DNA from: Bordetella pertussis 18323
GTDB taxonomy: Bacteria; Pseudomonadota; Gammaproteobacteria; Burkholderiales; Burkholderiaceae_B
Direction: 5' to 3'
DNA length: 64,000 nt
Assembly (NCBI RefSeq): GCF_000306945.1
Contig: NC_018518.1
Coordinates: 3,224,001 to 3,288,000 of the forward strand
The notes under the pieces were generated by a model. That model had not been told where the DNA came from. It searched no databases and worked only from the letters and a program-made list of their open reading frames with translations. Positions within the stretch are counted from its first letter, which is position 1. Every line of letters starts with the position of its first letter. Made by a program: the position numbers and the translations under genes. Of this stretch, positions 16,715 to 27,797 are shown in pieces.

Positions 16715-17757
16715 TGTGAAGATTCAATAGGTTGTATGCATGGTTCATCCGAACCGGATTTGAGAAACTGGAAATCGCCACCCCCCCAGTTCACTCAAGG
16801 AGCCCGGCCGGATGAACACCCATAAGCATGCCCGATTGACCTTCCTACGTCGACTCGAAATGGTCCAGCAATTGATCGCCCATCAAGTTTGTGTGTCTGA
16901 AGCGGCCCGCGCCTATGGGGTCACCGCGCCGACTGTGCGCAAATGGCTGGGCCGCTTCCTGGCTCAGGGCCAGGCGGGCTTGGCCGATGCGTCCTCGCGC
17001 CCGACGGTCTCGCCCCGAGCGATTGCGCCGGCCAAGGCGCTGGCTATCGTGGAGCTGCGCCGCAAGCGGCTGACCCAAGCGCGCATCGCCCAGGCGCTGG
17101 GCGTGTCAGCCAGCACCGTCAGCCGCGTCCTGGCCCGCGCCGGTCTGTCGCACCTGGCCGACCTGGAGCCGGCCGAGCCGGTGGTGCGCTACGAGCATCA
17201 GGCCCCCGGCGATCTGCTGCACATCGACATCAAGAAGCTGGGACGTATCCAGCGCCCTGGCCACCGGGTCACGGGCAACCGACGCGATACCGTTGAGGGG
17301 GCCGGCTGGGACTTCGTCTTCGTGGCCATCGATGACCACGCCCGCGTGGCCTTCACCGACATCCACCCCGACGAGCGCTTCCCCAGCGCCGTCCAGTTCC
17401 TCAAGGACGCAGTGGCCTACTACCAGCGCCTGGGCGTGACCATCCAGCGCTTGCTCACCGACAATGGCTCGGCCTTTCGCAGCCGCGCCTTCGCCGCGCT
17501 GTGCCATGAGCTGGGCATCAAGCACCGCTTTACCCGACCTTACCGCCCACAGACCAATGGCAAGGCCGAACGCTTCATCCAGTCGGCCTTGCGTGAGTGG
17601 GCTTACGCTCACACCTACCAGAACTCCCAACACCGAGCCGATGCCATGAAATCCTGGCTACACCACTACAACTGGCATCGACCCCACCAAGGCATCGGGC
17701 GCGCTGTACCCATCTCCAGACTCAACCTGGACGAATACAACCTATTGACAGTTCACA
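16715..17757 (+). mobile_element. IS481, copy 1 (intact)
   Basis: A 1,043-bp element. The imperfect terminal inverted repeats are TGTGAAGATTCAATAGG at the left and TGTGAACTGTCAATAGG at the right (read inward), differing in a 3-base block. It is flanked by 6-bp CCTAGC duplications. One transposase gene fills it. It differs from copy 2 (27798-28840) at no fewer than three positions: the 7-C run before the start codon region at 16782-16788 (copy 2 has ACTCCCC there) and one missense base in the transposase. It lies inside a GntR/UTRA gene on the opposite strand. Confidence 0.97.
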
Positions 17758-17762
17758 CCTAG
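16812..17762 (+). CDS. IS481 transposase (DDE, integrase-core)
   Basis: A 316-residue transposase. An N-terminal helix-turn-helix (FLRRLEMVQQLIAHQVCVSEAARAYGVTAPTVRKWLGR) and a second one (TQARIAQALGVSASTVSRVL) precede the DDE catalytic core: DLLHIDIKKLGR, RLLTDNGSAFRS and TNGKAERFIQ supply the two Asp and the Glu. Residue 29 is Ser here and Pro in copy 2. The gene's stop codon TAG (17760-17762) is formed by the target duplication outside the element, so the last codons depend on the insertion site. Confidence 0.96.
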   Translation: MNTHKHARLTFLRRLEMVQQLIAHQVCVSEAARAYGVTAPTVRKWLGRFLAQGQAGLADASSRPTVSPRAIAPAKALAIVELRRKRLTQARIAQALGVSASTVSRVLARAGLSHLADLEPAEPVVRYEHQAPGDLLHIDIKKLGRIQRPGHRVTGNRRDTVEGAGWDFVFVAIDDHARVAFTDIHPDERFPSAVQFLKDAVAYYQRLGVTIQRLLTDNGSAFRSRAFAALCHELGIKHRFTRPYRPQTNGKAERFIQSALREWAYAHTYQNSQHRADAMKSWLHHYNWHRPHQGIGRAVPISRLNLDEYNLLTVHT

Positions 17763-17763
17763 C
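17758..17763. repeat. IS481 copy 1 target-site duplication, right
   Basis: CCTAGC, identical to 16709-16714. It also supplies the transposase stop codon. Confidence 0.95.
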
Positions 17764-18211
17764 GTGGCGGCGGCTTCGTCGTGCCGCGCCGGCCCGAAGC
17801 CGGTGACGCGCGTCTGGTGGATGACCGCCGGGCTGAGGATATCGGACAGGCGGCGCAGATGGCGCTCGACCGGCACCACCGGACTGCGGCTGATGACGCG
17901 CGCCGGCTTGGCGCGCTGCTTGCGGATATAGCCGCGCTTTTCCAGCAGGTCCAGCGCCTGCCGCACGGTAAAGCGGCTGGCCGAATAGTGCGCCGATATC
18001 AGCCGTTCTATCGGGAGGTCTTTGCCGACCGCGGCCGTATCCGCCTCGATCGACCGGACCAGGCCCTGGTAGATGGTCCAGTACAGCAGGTTGGGCGTAT
18101 CGGCTGAAGCGGCTGCCTCCACCTCGGGCAGGGACAACACATCAACGGAAGCAGACATAGGCGGTTATCTGGAGTGGCTCAGGGCCGGGGCCGGTGAAGT
18201 CGAAAGCCTGA

Positions 18212-19228
18212 TTATTGCGCAGCCGCCAGGGACGCGGCCACCGGACTGAGCACGCGCGAGACATCCTGCACGAAATCCTGGGCCTGGCTCGCCGGCATCG
18301 GCGCGAACGGCACCAACCCCAGCTGCACGACGCGCTCGCGAAAAGCGCGATCGGCCAGCACGTCCTGCAGCGCCTGGCTCAAGCGCGCAACCACCTCCGG
18401 CGGGGTGCTGGCGCGCACATCGATGGCATTCCAACCGTCGAACAATACCTCTTCGAAGGTCCGATAGCCCAGTTCGCCCAGCGTCGGCACCGCCGACATC
18501 GCCTCGATGCGGCCCCGGCCGATGACCGCGACCGGCACCACCTTGCGATCGTCGATGTGCTGCCGCAGCGCGGTGTAGCTGTCCACCACCACGTCGACGC
18601 GGCCCGCCAGCAGATCGACGTGCATGGGCGCGCTGCCGCGATACTGGATTTCGTTCACCTTGCCGCCCAGCGCCTGCATCAGCACGTGCTCGGTCAGGTA
18701 CGGCGCGGTGCCGATGCCCGGCACGGCCCATGCCGTCTTGCCCGGATTGGCCGCGATGTAAGCCTTGAGCCGCGCGAAGTCGGGCAGCCCGGCCGCCACC
18801 GAGGTCACCATCACCGTCGGTACGCGCGACACCAGCGCCACCGCCGTGAAATCCCTGATGGGATCATAGGCCAGCGCCGGCTGCAGGGCGCGCGCCACCG
18901 TCTTGCTGGAAATCGCCAGCAGCAGCGTGTGACCGTCGGCTGGCTTGTCCAGCACATACGACGAGCCCACGATGCCGCCCCCGCCGCCCTTGTTCTCGAT
19001 CACGATGGACTGCCCCAGGCGCTTGCCCAGGGCATCGGCCAGCACGCGCGCAATCGCGTCGGTCGACCCGCCCGGCGGCGAAGGCACGACCAGGGTCACC
19101 GGGCGGCTGGGGTAGTCGGCCAGCGCCGGCGCCGCCCCCAGGGCCAGCCCCAACGCGGCGGCACAGGCCTGGCGGACGACGGCGCCGGCGATGCGGGGCC
19201 AGCGAACCATCGATGCAAGCGTCTTCAT
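18212..19228 (-). CDS. tripartite tricarboxylate (Bug/TctC) periplasmic receptor
   Basis: A 338-residue receptor with an N-terminal signal (hydrophobic stretch up to ALGLALGAAPALA, cleavage before DYPSRP) and typical Bug motifs: SRPVTLVVPSPPGGSTDAIARVLADALG, SIVIENKGGGGGIVGSSYV, AVPGIGTAPYLTEHVL, VPTLGELGYRTFEEV. It lies between the damaged aldolase and the IS481-disrupted GntR gene on the same strand, 28 bp and 53 bp apart, so it is part of one catabolic transcript. It probably captures the acid degraded by the cupin and aldolase. The ligand is unknown. Confidence 0.92.
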   Translation of the reverse strand: MKTLASMVRWPRIAGAVVRQACAAALGLALGAAPALADYPSRPVTLVVPSPPGGSTDAIARVLADALGKRLGQSIVIENKGGGGGIVGSSYVLDKPADGHTLLLAISSKTVARALQPALAYDPIRDFTAVALVSRVPTVMVTSVAAGLPDFARLKAYIAANPGKTAWAVPGIGTAPYLTEHVLMQALGGKVNEIQYRGSAPMHVDLLAGRVDVVVDSYTALRQHIDDRKVVPVAVIGRGRIEAMSAVPTLGELGYRTFEEVLFDGWNAIDVRASTPPEVVARLSQALQDVLADRAFRERVVQLGLVPFAPMPASQAQDFVQDVSRVLSPVAASLAAAQ

Positions 19229-19256
19229 AGCGGTCTCCTGCGCGGTCGCGGCGCTG

Positions 19257-19945
19257 CTATCGCCGCGGCGACGATTCGGCGTGGTACTGCTGCGCGCGGG
19301 CCGCGCAGCCGACCTTGATGAAGCCCTGGTCGGAGCCTACCCACAGGATCCGCGCGCCCAGCGACTGCAGCATCAACGAGTCTTCCAGTGTCGGTGCAAA
19401 GGCGCCAACCGGAATGCCGCAGCGCTCGCCCAGGTCGATCAGCCCCTTGATGCAATCGAGCAGGCGCGCGTTGCGGTAGTCGGGCACGCAATCCATCCCC
19501 ATGGCGATGGAAAGGTCGCTCGCGCCCACGTAGATCGCGCCCAGCCCCTCCGTACGCATGATCTGCTCGGCCTGGCGCACGCCCTCCTCGTTCTCTATCA
19601 TCGCGATGGGCAGCAGGCGGTCGCGGGTCTGCGCGTAATAGTCCTGGATGCTCTGGCGCTGTTGATCATGGGCGCCACCACGGCATCCACGCCGCCATCG
19701 AGCACCTTGGTGATCGCCGCCGGATCATTGGCCGCCACGCGCACCACCGGCGCGCATCCCTGGGCGCGCACCGCGCGCGCCAGGTCGTTGACTTCGTGCA
19801 GCCCGATGGCGGAATGCTGCAGATCTATCATCACCGCGTCGAATCCCGCGCTGGCCACCATCTCGGCCGCATAGGTATCCGGCAGGCTGTTGCCGATCAT
19901 GGTGATTGCCTGTCCCTGGCGCAGGCGCGCTTTCAAGGTCGTCAT
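19257..19945 (-). pseudogene. HpcH/HpaI-family aldolase with internal deletion and frameshift
   Basis: The 5' part (from 19945) reads MTTLKARLRQGQAITMIGNSLPDTYAAEMVASAGFDAVMIDLQHSAIG...VVRVAANDPAAITKVLDGGVDAVVAPMIN, the first half of a class II pyruvate aldolase, with the catalytic His (LQHS) and Arg (VVRV). At about 19665 it goes out of frame. The second half is open in another frame (QSIQDYYAQTRDRLLPIAMIENEEGVRQAEQIM...GAIYVGASDLSIAMGM) and includes the metal-binding Glu and Asp. Compared with HpaI-type proteins about 30 codons are missing between APMIN and IQDYY. An out-of-frame deletion therefore removed part of the barrel, so the enzyme is dead. Neighbours suggest it cleaved a hydroxy-oxo acid in an aromatic-acid-like pathway. 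Confidence 0.85.
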
Positions 19946-19963
19946 GGCTGGCTCCTGTCGCGG

Positions 19964-20467
19964 TCAGCGGATAAGCGAATCGATCGCGGCCCGGCCCAGC
20001 CCGACACGCTCGTAATGCGCGCGAGCCTGCTCCAGGCGCAGCAAGACATCGGTAATGCCGGTGACGTCGCCGCGTTCGTCCAGCAACAGGAAGCCCCCTT
20101 CGTTGACGGTGAACAGCTCCACGGTTTCCTCGCCGATCACCTCGAAGGTGTGGCTGTCGCCCGGCACTTCCAGCAGGTACGAGCCGGGCCGGTGCTCCCA
20201 GTCACGCTCGCGATAATGCCAGCGCCCCCGCAGCGTACAGCCGACCACCCGCCCCAGATGGTAGTGCGTCGGCAGCTGCGCGCCCGGCGCCACGCGAAAG
20301 ACGCTGTGCCACACGCCGTTGCGCACATCGAATGCCATCGGGTAGAACCAGGCGCCGGGCGCCAGCGGCACCCAGCAGCGCTCATCGTCGCGGTCCAGCG
20401 CCCGGATCAGCTCCGGCGCCTCGTTGCGGGCCGCCAGCCCCGTGCCTCCCGCTATGCCATGCCCCAT
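19964..20467 (-). CDS. cupin-domain protein, 2,4'-dihydroxyacetophenone dioxygenase-like
   Basis: A 167-residue single-domain protein with the cupin signature. PGAQLPTHYHLGRVVGCTLRGRWHYRE carries the first metal ligands (H-x-H) and PGSYLLEVPGDSHTFEV carries the second conserved His. The pattern WVPLAPGAWFYPMAFDVRNGVWHSVFRVAPG recalls the ChrR/2,4'-dihydroxyacetophenone dioxygenase group, which cleaves a C-C bond with a single metal. The start at 20467 is chosen because GGAGGAG is 7 bases upstream. It is the first gene of the cupin-aldolase-Bug-GntR run. A 30-bp perfect palindrome lies 32 bases upstream and may be its operator. The specific reaction is not proven. Confidence 0.75.
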   Translation of the reverse strand: MGHGIAGGTGLAARNEAPELIRALDRDDERCWVPLAPGAWFYPMAFDVRNGVWHSVFRVAPGAQLPTHYHLGRVVGCTLRGRWHYRERDWEHRPGSYLLEVPGDSHTFEVIGEETVELFTVNEGGFLLLDERGDVTGITDVLLRLEQARAHYERVGLGRAAIDSLIR

Positions 20468-20497
20468 CGTGTTCTCCTCCAAGTGGTTCGTCTCTTG

Positions 20498-22687
20498 TTA
20501 TATCCAGATATCCGGATATCTGGATATAGACGTCAGGCCATAGGTCCGCGGGTCGCCCGCCTTCACGTAGTCGGACGACTGGTACAGCCAGTAGCGCTTG
20601 TTGGCCACGTTGTTGATGCCGGCGGTGAAGGTCGCCTCGTAGCCGTGGATCTGCGTGTCGTAGGTGGCGCCGATATTGACGATGGCGTAGTCGTCCACCT
20701 GCACCCGGTTGCTGGCGCCCAGCATCGTGTTGCCGGTGTACTTCACATCGGCGCGCAGCTTCAGCCCCGGCACCTGCGGCACCGAGTACGCCAGTTGCGC
20801 GGCCGCCACGAACTTCGGCGCTCCCGCCACGCGGTTGCCGGTGAAATCCGAGCCTTTCTTGTATTCCGAATCCAGCAACATCAGGCTGCCTCCCACGTTC
20901 CAGTCGCGGGCGATACGCGTGGAGGCGCCCAGTTCCAACCCCTGATAGAGCGTCTTGCCGTCCTGCACCAGCTCGTTGGCGGCATTCGCGTATTCCGCCT
21001 TCTTCTCGATGCGAAACAGCGCCGCCGTGGCGGCCCAGCCGTCCTGTTCGGTCTTGATGCCCAGCTCGTACTGCTTGCTCTTCAACGGATCGAGCAATGC
21101 GCCGAAGTTGGCGTACGCGGCGCCCACCGACGAGCCCGGCTCCAAGGATTCGATGTAGCTGGCATAGGCCATGGTGCGCGGCGTCAGCTTGTACATCAGG
21201 GCAAAGGTCGGCGTCAGCACGCCGTTCTTGTCGTAGCGCGATGTTCGCGCGCCCGTGGCATCGAATCCTTGCTGCGCATAATTCGTATAGCGCAGCCCGC
21301 CCAGCACCGACCAGCCGCCGGTCAGGTCGACCGTGTCGCTGGCGAACAGCGCCTTCTGCGTGATCTCGGCCGCGCGGTACAGGTGCAGCTGGCCTTCGCT
21401 GTAGTACGTGTTGGTATTGCGCGCGCGCAGGTTGCCCGTGCCCTGCAATTGATAGACCCCGTTGGCGCTGTAGTCGTTCTTCTGCTTCTGCCACGACGCG
21501 CCGGCCACCACGTGGTGCTTCAAGGGACCGGTAGCGAACTTGCCCTCCAGCATGGCCTGCCACTGGTTGTAGCCATAGGCCTCGCCATAGTCCGAGCGGT
21601 AATCGTCATAGTCGCCCGCCTGGTCGCGCAGGAACAGCACCGACTCGTTGCGGCGGGTACGCGTGGAGCTGTAGCTGTAATTGGTGCTCAGCGTCCATTC
21701 GTCCGCCAATTGGTACTTCAAGCCGGTCGAGTAATAGCGGAACGCATTGTCCGCATACGGTCCCTGCCCGACCAGCCTGTCATTGTCGTTGCGCACCGGC
21801 GATGGCAACTCGCTGCCGGCCATGGTGCCCGCATAGATCGTGGGCTCCTGCCCGATGGCCTTGCGGTCCTGGTAGATGGATTGGAAGTCCCAGGTCAACC
21901 GGTCGCTCAGGCGCGCATCCAGCGCCAGCGACACCGAATCGCGGTACAGCGATCCACCGTTGTAGGTATTGCCCTCCTCGTGCGTGGCATTCAGCCGATA
22001 GCCAAACGCGCCGCTCTCGCCCACCCTGCCGCCCAGGTCCACGTGCTCGCGCAGCAACCCCTTGGACACGTAGCCCAGCTCGACGCTGCGCACCGCTTCG
22101 TCGGTCGGCTTCTTGGTGACATAGTTGACCAGGCCGCCCGGCGAGCCGAAACCGTACATGAAGCCCGACGCCCCCTTGAGCAGGTCGATCTGCTCGAAGT
22201 GCTCGAACGGCAGCGTCGTGACGTAGCTCAGGAACGGCCGGCCATCGATGCGGTACGAATTCTGCCAATCCAGCGGCAGGCCGCGCACCGTCAGGTAGCT
22301 GGCCCACGCGCCATAGGACGCGCTGTTGTCCGTCACCGAGGCATCCAGCGCGAACACGTCTCCCAGCTTGTTGACCTGGCGCTCCTCCATGTCGCGGGCA
22401 GTCACCACCGTGGTGGAAAAAGGCGTCTCCAGCTGGGTGCGCCGTCCCAGCGCGCCGGTATCGACCGGCGCCTCCAGATGCTCCAGCGTGTCGTCCACCG
22501 GCGCGGCGTTGACCGTGACGGCCGGCATTTGCGCCACGCCTTGCGTATCCGGGACACCCGCCGCAGCGGGCTGGGCGCGCGCGCCGGCGGCAACGGCGCC
22601 CAGGGCAAGCATGAAGAGCGCGGGCACGAAGGCGGGCTGCGCCTGCCGGCGCGCAGGGCGCGTACGGCGGGAAGTAGGACGAGGCAC
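20498..22687 (-). CDS. TonB-dependent siderophore-type outer-membrane receptor
   Basis: A 729-residue outer-membrane receptor: signal region FVPALFMLALGAVAAGARAQP, plug domain (FSTTVVTARDMEERQVNKLGDVFALDASVTDNSASYGAWASYLTVRGLPLDWQNSYRIDGRPF...LLKGASGFMYGFGSPGGLVNYVTKKP), then a 22-strand barrel rich in aromatic residues. GTG start at 22687 follows GGAG. It imports an iron-siderophore or other chelate using TonB energy. The ending is odd: members normally finish in a strand ending with Phe or Trp (YGLT....F), but here YGLT is followed by SISRYPDIWI and stop, encoded by the palindrome at 20499-20528. Outer-membrane insertion by the Bam complex relies on the last strand, so folding may be affected. 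Confidence 0.93.
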   Translation of the reverse strand: MPRPTSRRTRPARRQAQPAFVPALFMLALGAVAAGARAQPAAAGVPDTQGVAQMPAVTVNAAPVDDTLEHLEAPVDTGALGRRTQLETPFSTTVVTARDMEERQVNKLGDVFALDASVTDNSASYGAWASYLTVRGLPLDWQNSYRIDGRPFLSYVTTLPFEHFEQIDLLKGASGFMYGFGSPGGLVNYVTKKPTDEAVRSVELGYVSKGLLREHVDLGGRVGESGAFGYRLNATHEEGNTYNGGSLYRDSVSLALDARLSDRLTWDFQSIYQDRKAIGQEPTIYAGTMAGSELPSPVRNDNDRLVGQGPYADNAFRYYSTGLKYQLADEWTLSTNYSYSSTRTRRNESVLFLRDQAGDYDDYRSDYGEAYGYNQWQAMLEGKFATGPLKHHVVAGASWQKQKNDYSANGVYQLQGTGNLRARNTNTYYSEGQLHLYRAAEITQKALFASDTVDLTGGWSVLGGLRYTNYAQQGFDATGARTSRYDKNGVLTPTFALMYKLTPRTMAYASYIESLEPGSSVGAAYANFGALLDPLKSKQYELGIKTEQDGWAATAALFRIEKKAEYANAANELVQDGKTLYQGLELGASTRIARDWNVGGSLMLLDSEYKKGSDFTGNRVAGAPKFVAAAQLAYSVPQVPGLKLRADVKYTGNTMLGASNRVQVDDYAIVNIGATYDTQIHGYEATFTAGINNVANKRYWLYQSSDYVKAGDPRTYGLTSISRYPDIWI
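20499..20528. promoter_or_regulatory. perfect 30-bp palindrome at the receptor 3' end / cupin promoter
   Basis: Both arms read TATATCCAGATATCC with no central gap. It is AT-rich in a GC-rich region, provides the last codons and part of the stop of the TonB receptor gene, and lies 32 bp upstream of the cupin start codon. It could be an operator for the cupin operon, or an insertion footprint. It has no U-run as a terminator would. Confidence 0.6.
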
Positions 22688-22737
22688 GAAATTTCTCCAG
22701 TATGGCCAAGAAAAACTCGTATTTTATTATGAATGCG

Positions 22738-22775
22738 ACTTGTTCGCAATATTATTATTGATTACACAGGTCTCC
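22738..22775 (-). promoter_or_regulatory. AT-rich leader of the TonB receptor, possible Fur-type site
   Basis: A strongly AT-rich stretch 50-90 bp upstream of the receptor start includes CAATATTATTATTG (a 14-bp partial palindrome at 22747-22760), which resembles an array of GATAAT-like hexamers. Siderophore receptors are usually Fur-repressed. The match is partial, so this is a weak call. Confidence 0.3.
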
Positions 22776-22804
22776 GGATGCCCCGTCGCGCCCTGCTCCA
22801 GGCG

Positions 22805-22830
22805 AAAAAAAACCCTGCCTGGGCAGGGCT
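22805..22830 (-). terminator. intrinsic terminator of ssb
   Basis: On the minus strand AGCCCTGCC-CA-GGCAGGGTT is followed by a run of eight T. It starts 30 bases after the ssb stop codon. Confidence 0.88.
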
Positions 22831-22859
22831 TTCGCATCCAGCGATTGGCTGCAAGCGCC

Positions 22860-23360
22860 TCAGAACGGAATATCGTCGTCCATGTCGGCCAGGTTGGCGG
22901 CCGGCGCGGCCTGCGGCGCGGGGCGCTGCGGGGCGGCCGCCGGGCGCTGGGCCGGGGCGCGCTGCTGGCGCGGTGCGTCGTCGTAGCCACCGCCGTAACC
23001 GCCGCCGCTGTCGCCGCCGCTATCGCGCCCGCCCAGCATCTGCATCTGGTCGGCCACGATTTCGGTGCTGTAGCGGTCGGCGCCGGTGTCCTTGTCTTGC
23101 CATTTGCGGGTCTTCAGGCGGCCCTCGATGTAGACCGAACGCCCCTTCTTCAGGTATTCGCCCGCGATTTCGGCCAGGCGGTTGTACATGACCACGCGGT
23201 GCCATTCGGTTTCCTCGCGGCGCTCGCCGCTGGCCTTGTCCTTCCATTGCGAGGTCGTGGCGATCGACACGTTGCAGATGGCCGCCCCATCCGGGCTGTA
23301 ACGCACTTCCGGGTCGCGACCCAGATTGCCGACGAGAATGACTTTGTTGACGGATGCCAT
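22860..23360 (-). CDS. ssb: single-stranded DNA-binding protein
   Basis: A 166-residue SSB. The OB fold begins [36 protein letters not shown] and includes [42 protein letters not shown]; a glycine- and alanine-rich linker ([14 protein letters not shown]..., [12 protein letters not shown]) follows, and the acidic tip DMDDDIPF ends the protein and recruits replication and repair enzymes. The start at 23360 is the canonical MASVNKV; upstream in-frame codons are less likely. It binds single-stranded DNA as a tetramer during replication, recombination and repair. It is followed by a strong terminator. Confidence 0.98.
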   Translation of the reverse strand: MASVNKVILVGNLGRDPEVRYSPDGAAICNVSIATTSQWKDKASGERREETEWHRVVMYNRLAEIAGEYLKKGRSVYIEGRLKTRKWQDKDTGADRYSTEIVADQMQMLGGRDSGGDSGGGYGGGYDDAPRQQRAPAQRPAAAPQRPAPQAAPAANLADMDDDIPF

Positions 23361-23458
23361 GCCGATGCCCCTCTGTTGCCCGCCCGCGCCGCCGCGTGGA
23401 ACGTCGCGGCGCCGGCTGCGCATACGAAACTGTGTTTAAGACCGGCTTCATGAAACAC

Positions 23459-23520
23459 GCCGGTCGGTGACCGGCGCATACTGGGTGAAGCCCTGTGATG
23501 ACCGACATTATCGACGATAA
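23459..23520. promoter_or_regulatory. ssb upstream region with two palindromes
   Basis: Between the MFS gene and ssb lie GCCGGTC-GGT-GACCGGC (23459-23475) and TTATCG-A-CGATAA (23508-23520), both perfect. They sit 99-160 bp upstream of the ssb start and could be operators or, for the first, a hairpin. I saw no convincing LexA box. Confidence 0.35.
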
Positions 23521-23592
23521 CGCATGGCCGCGCCAACCGCCGGCGGCGCAGAATTATCCACCACGCTGTAACATTTTCCGGGGCCGAACGGA

Positions 23593-24777
23593 TCAGCGCA
23601 GCGGCCGCAGCGCCCAGGTCACGGCCAGCCACAGGGCCGCCAGCGCGGCGGCGGCGATGTACACGGCGTCGGCCCCGCCGCTGGCCGCCAGCCAGCCGCC
23701 CAGCGCGCCGCCGGCGAACAGGCCGGCGGCCTGCGCGGTGTTGTAGAAGCCCAGGGCCAGGCCCTTGTACTGCGCCGGCGCAACGCGCGACACCAGCGAA
23801 GGCTGCAGGGCTTCGAGGATGTTGAAGGCCACGAAGAAACCGGTCAGCGCCAGGGCCAGGGCGTAGAAACCGTGAGCGGCCAGCGGCAGCAAGGCGCAGA
23901 CCACGATCAGGCCCGCCACGGCGGCGCGCAGCGCCGCCCGGTGGGCGCGCCGCTTCTCGGCCACGAACACGGCGGGCACCATCAGCACGAAGGAAACCAG
24001 GATGACCGGCAGGTAGACGCGCCACAGGTCGCGCGCGTCCAGCCCGCCCAGGCGCGCCAGCAGCGACGGCGTAACCAGGAACAGGGCGACCTGGATCAGG
24101 TGCAGCACGAACACGCCGAAATTGAGCCGCAGCAGGTCGGCGTGCAGCAGGACGGCCCGGGCACTGGCGCCCTGCATGGTGCGCGCCTCGGTGCGCGGCA
24201 CTACCGGCACCATCCAGCGGGCCACCGTCAGGCTGGCCAGGCCCAGGCAGGCAATGGTCCAGAACAGTCCCGACAGCCCCCACCACCCCACCAGCACCGG
24301 CGCAGCAACCAGCGACACGGCGAACGACAGGCCGATCGAGCCGCCCACCATGGCCATGGCCCGGGTGCGCACCTCGTCGCGGGTGGCGTCGGCCAGCCAG
24401 GCCGTGACGGCCGCCGAAATGGCGCCCGCGCCCTGGATGGCGCGGCCCAGCGTGATCCAGTAGACATCGTCAGCCAGCGCGCAGACCACGCTGCCGATGA
24501 TGAACAGCACCAGGCCGGCGACCACCACCGGACGGTGCCCCCAGCGATCGGAAGCCAGGCCGAAAGGGATCTGCATGAAGGCCTGGGTCAGGCCGTACAT
24601 GCCCAGCGCCAGGCCGACGCGCGCGGGGTCGTTGCCGCCGGGCAGGTCGCGCGCAGCCACCGCGAAGACCGGCAGCAGCAGAAACAGGCCCAGCATCCGG
24701 CATGCGAACAGGCCGGCCAAGGCCACGCTGGCGCGGCGCTCGGAGCGGGTCAGTTGCAGTTTCTGGTCGGCCGGCAT
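23593..24777 (-). CDS. major facilitator superfamily transporter (YajR-like)
   Basis: A 394-residue inner-membrane protein with twelve hydrophobic segments. The A-motif between helices 2 and 3 is visible as [14 protein letters not shown], and the N-terminal helix holds [22 protein letters not shown], typical of the YajR-like drug/proton antiporter group. It is encoded divergently from uvrA and upstream of ssb. No substrate can be assigned. Confidence 0.88.
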   Translation of the reverse strand: MPADQKLQLTRSERRASVALAGLFACRMLGLFLLLPVFAVAARDLPGGNDPARVGLALGMYGLTQAFMQIPFGLASDRWGHRPVVVAGLVLFIIGSVVCALADDVYWITLGRAIQGAGAISAAVTAWLADATRDEVRTRAMAMVGGSIGLSFAVSLVAAPVLVGWWGLSGLFWTIACLGLASLTVARWMVPVVPRTEARTMQGASARAVLLHADLLRLNFGVFVLHLIQVALFLVTPSLLARLGGLDARDLWRVYLPVILVSFVLMVPAVFVAEKRRAHRAALRAAVAGLIVVCALLPLAAHGFYALALALTGFFVAFNILEALQPSLVSRVAPAQYKGLALGFYNTAQAAGLFAGGALGGWLAASGGADAVYIAAAALAALWLAVTWALRPLR

Positions 24778-24932
24778 GCAGGCATAGGAAATGAGAAGGG
24801 TGACGGAAACGGCCTGGGGCCGGGCGCGCCGGCCGCCCCTCGCGCATGCCGGACAGACTATGGACCAGCGAACGGGGGACGATTCGGCGCGCTATAGTAC
24901 CAAGTTGGCCTTTGAAACTGCTTAAACGCCCA

Positions 24933-27791
<2,859 letters not shown>

Positions 27792-27797
27792 ACTAGG
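27792..27797. repeat. IS481 copy 2 target-site duplication, left
   Basis: ACTAGG, repeated at 28841-28846, again CTAG-centred. Confidence 0.95.

Larger units (their letters stand above)
16315..18158 (-). pseudogene. GntR/UTRA-family regulator interrupted by IS481
   Basis: The N-terminal part starts at ATG 18158 and holds a GntR winged helix (LPIERLISAHYSASRFTVRQALDLLEKRGYIRKQ); it runs to ...HDEAAATLG and stops in IS481. The C-terminal part, left of the element, reads GQAPGAQLYRLQLVHADQAQNIGFSDIYFPAHIGQRL...FSVSYELAEGEF, a UTRA ligand domain. Removing IS481 (16715-17757) and one CCTAGC duplication joins them in frame as ...EAAATLGQAPGAQL..., 264 codons, normal for this family. It follows the Bug receptor gene by 53 bp on the same strand and probably regulated that catabolic operon. 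Insertion separates the two domains, so the regulator is inactive. Confidence 0.9.

Noticed and set aside
16782..16788. C7 run in the IS481 copy 1 leader as a phase-variation tract
   Set aside because: Copy 2 has ACTCCCC at the same place; the difference looks like point substitutions, and the run is outside the transposase frame.
17106..17633. A 175-codon frame antisense to the IS481 transposase, present in both copies
   Set aside because: Repeated only because the element is repeated; no start signal or family resemblance.
19796..22732. A 978-codon open frame on the plus strand opposite the cupin and TonB receptor
   Set aside because: No recognisable domain; both real genes on the minus strand have complete motifs and ribosome-binding sites.
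24840..24932. A LexA (SOS) box upstream of uvrA
   Set aside because: No CTGT-N8-ACAG match was found in the divergent uvrA/MFS gap; only a -10-like TATAGT.
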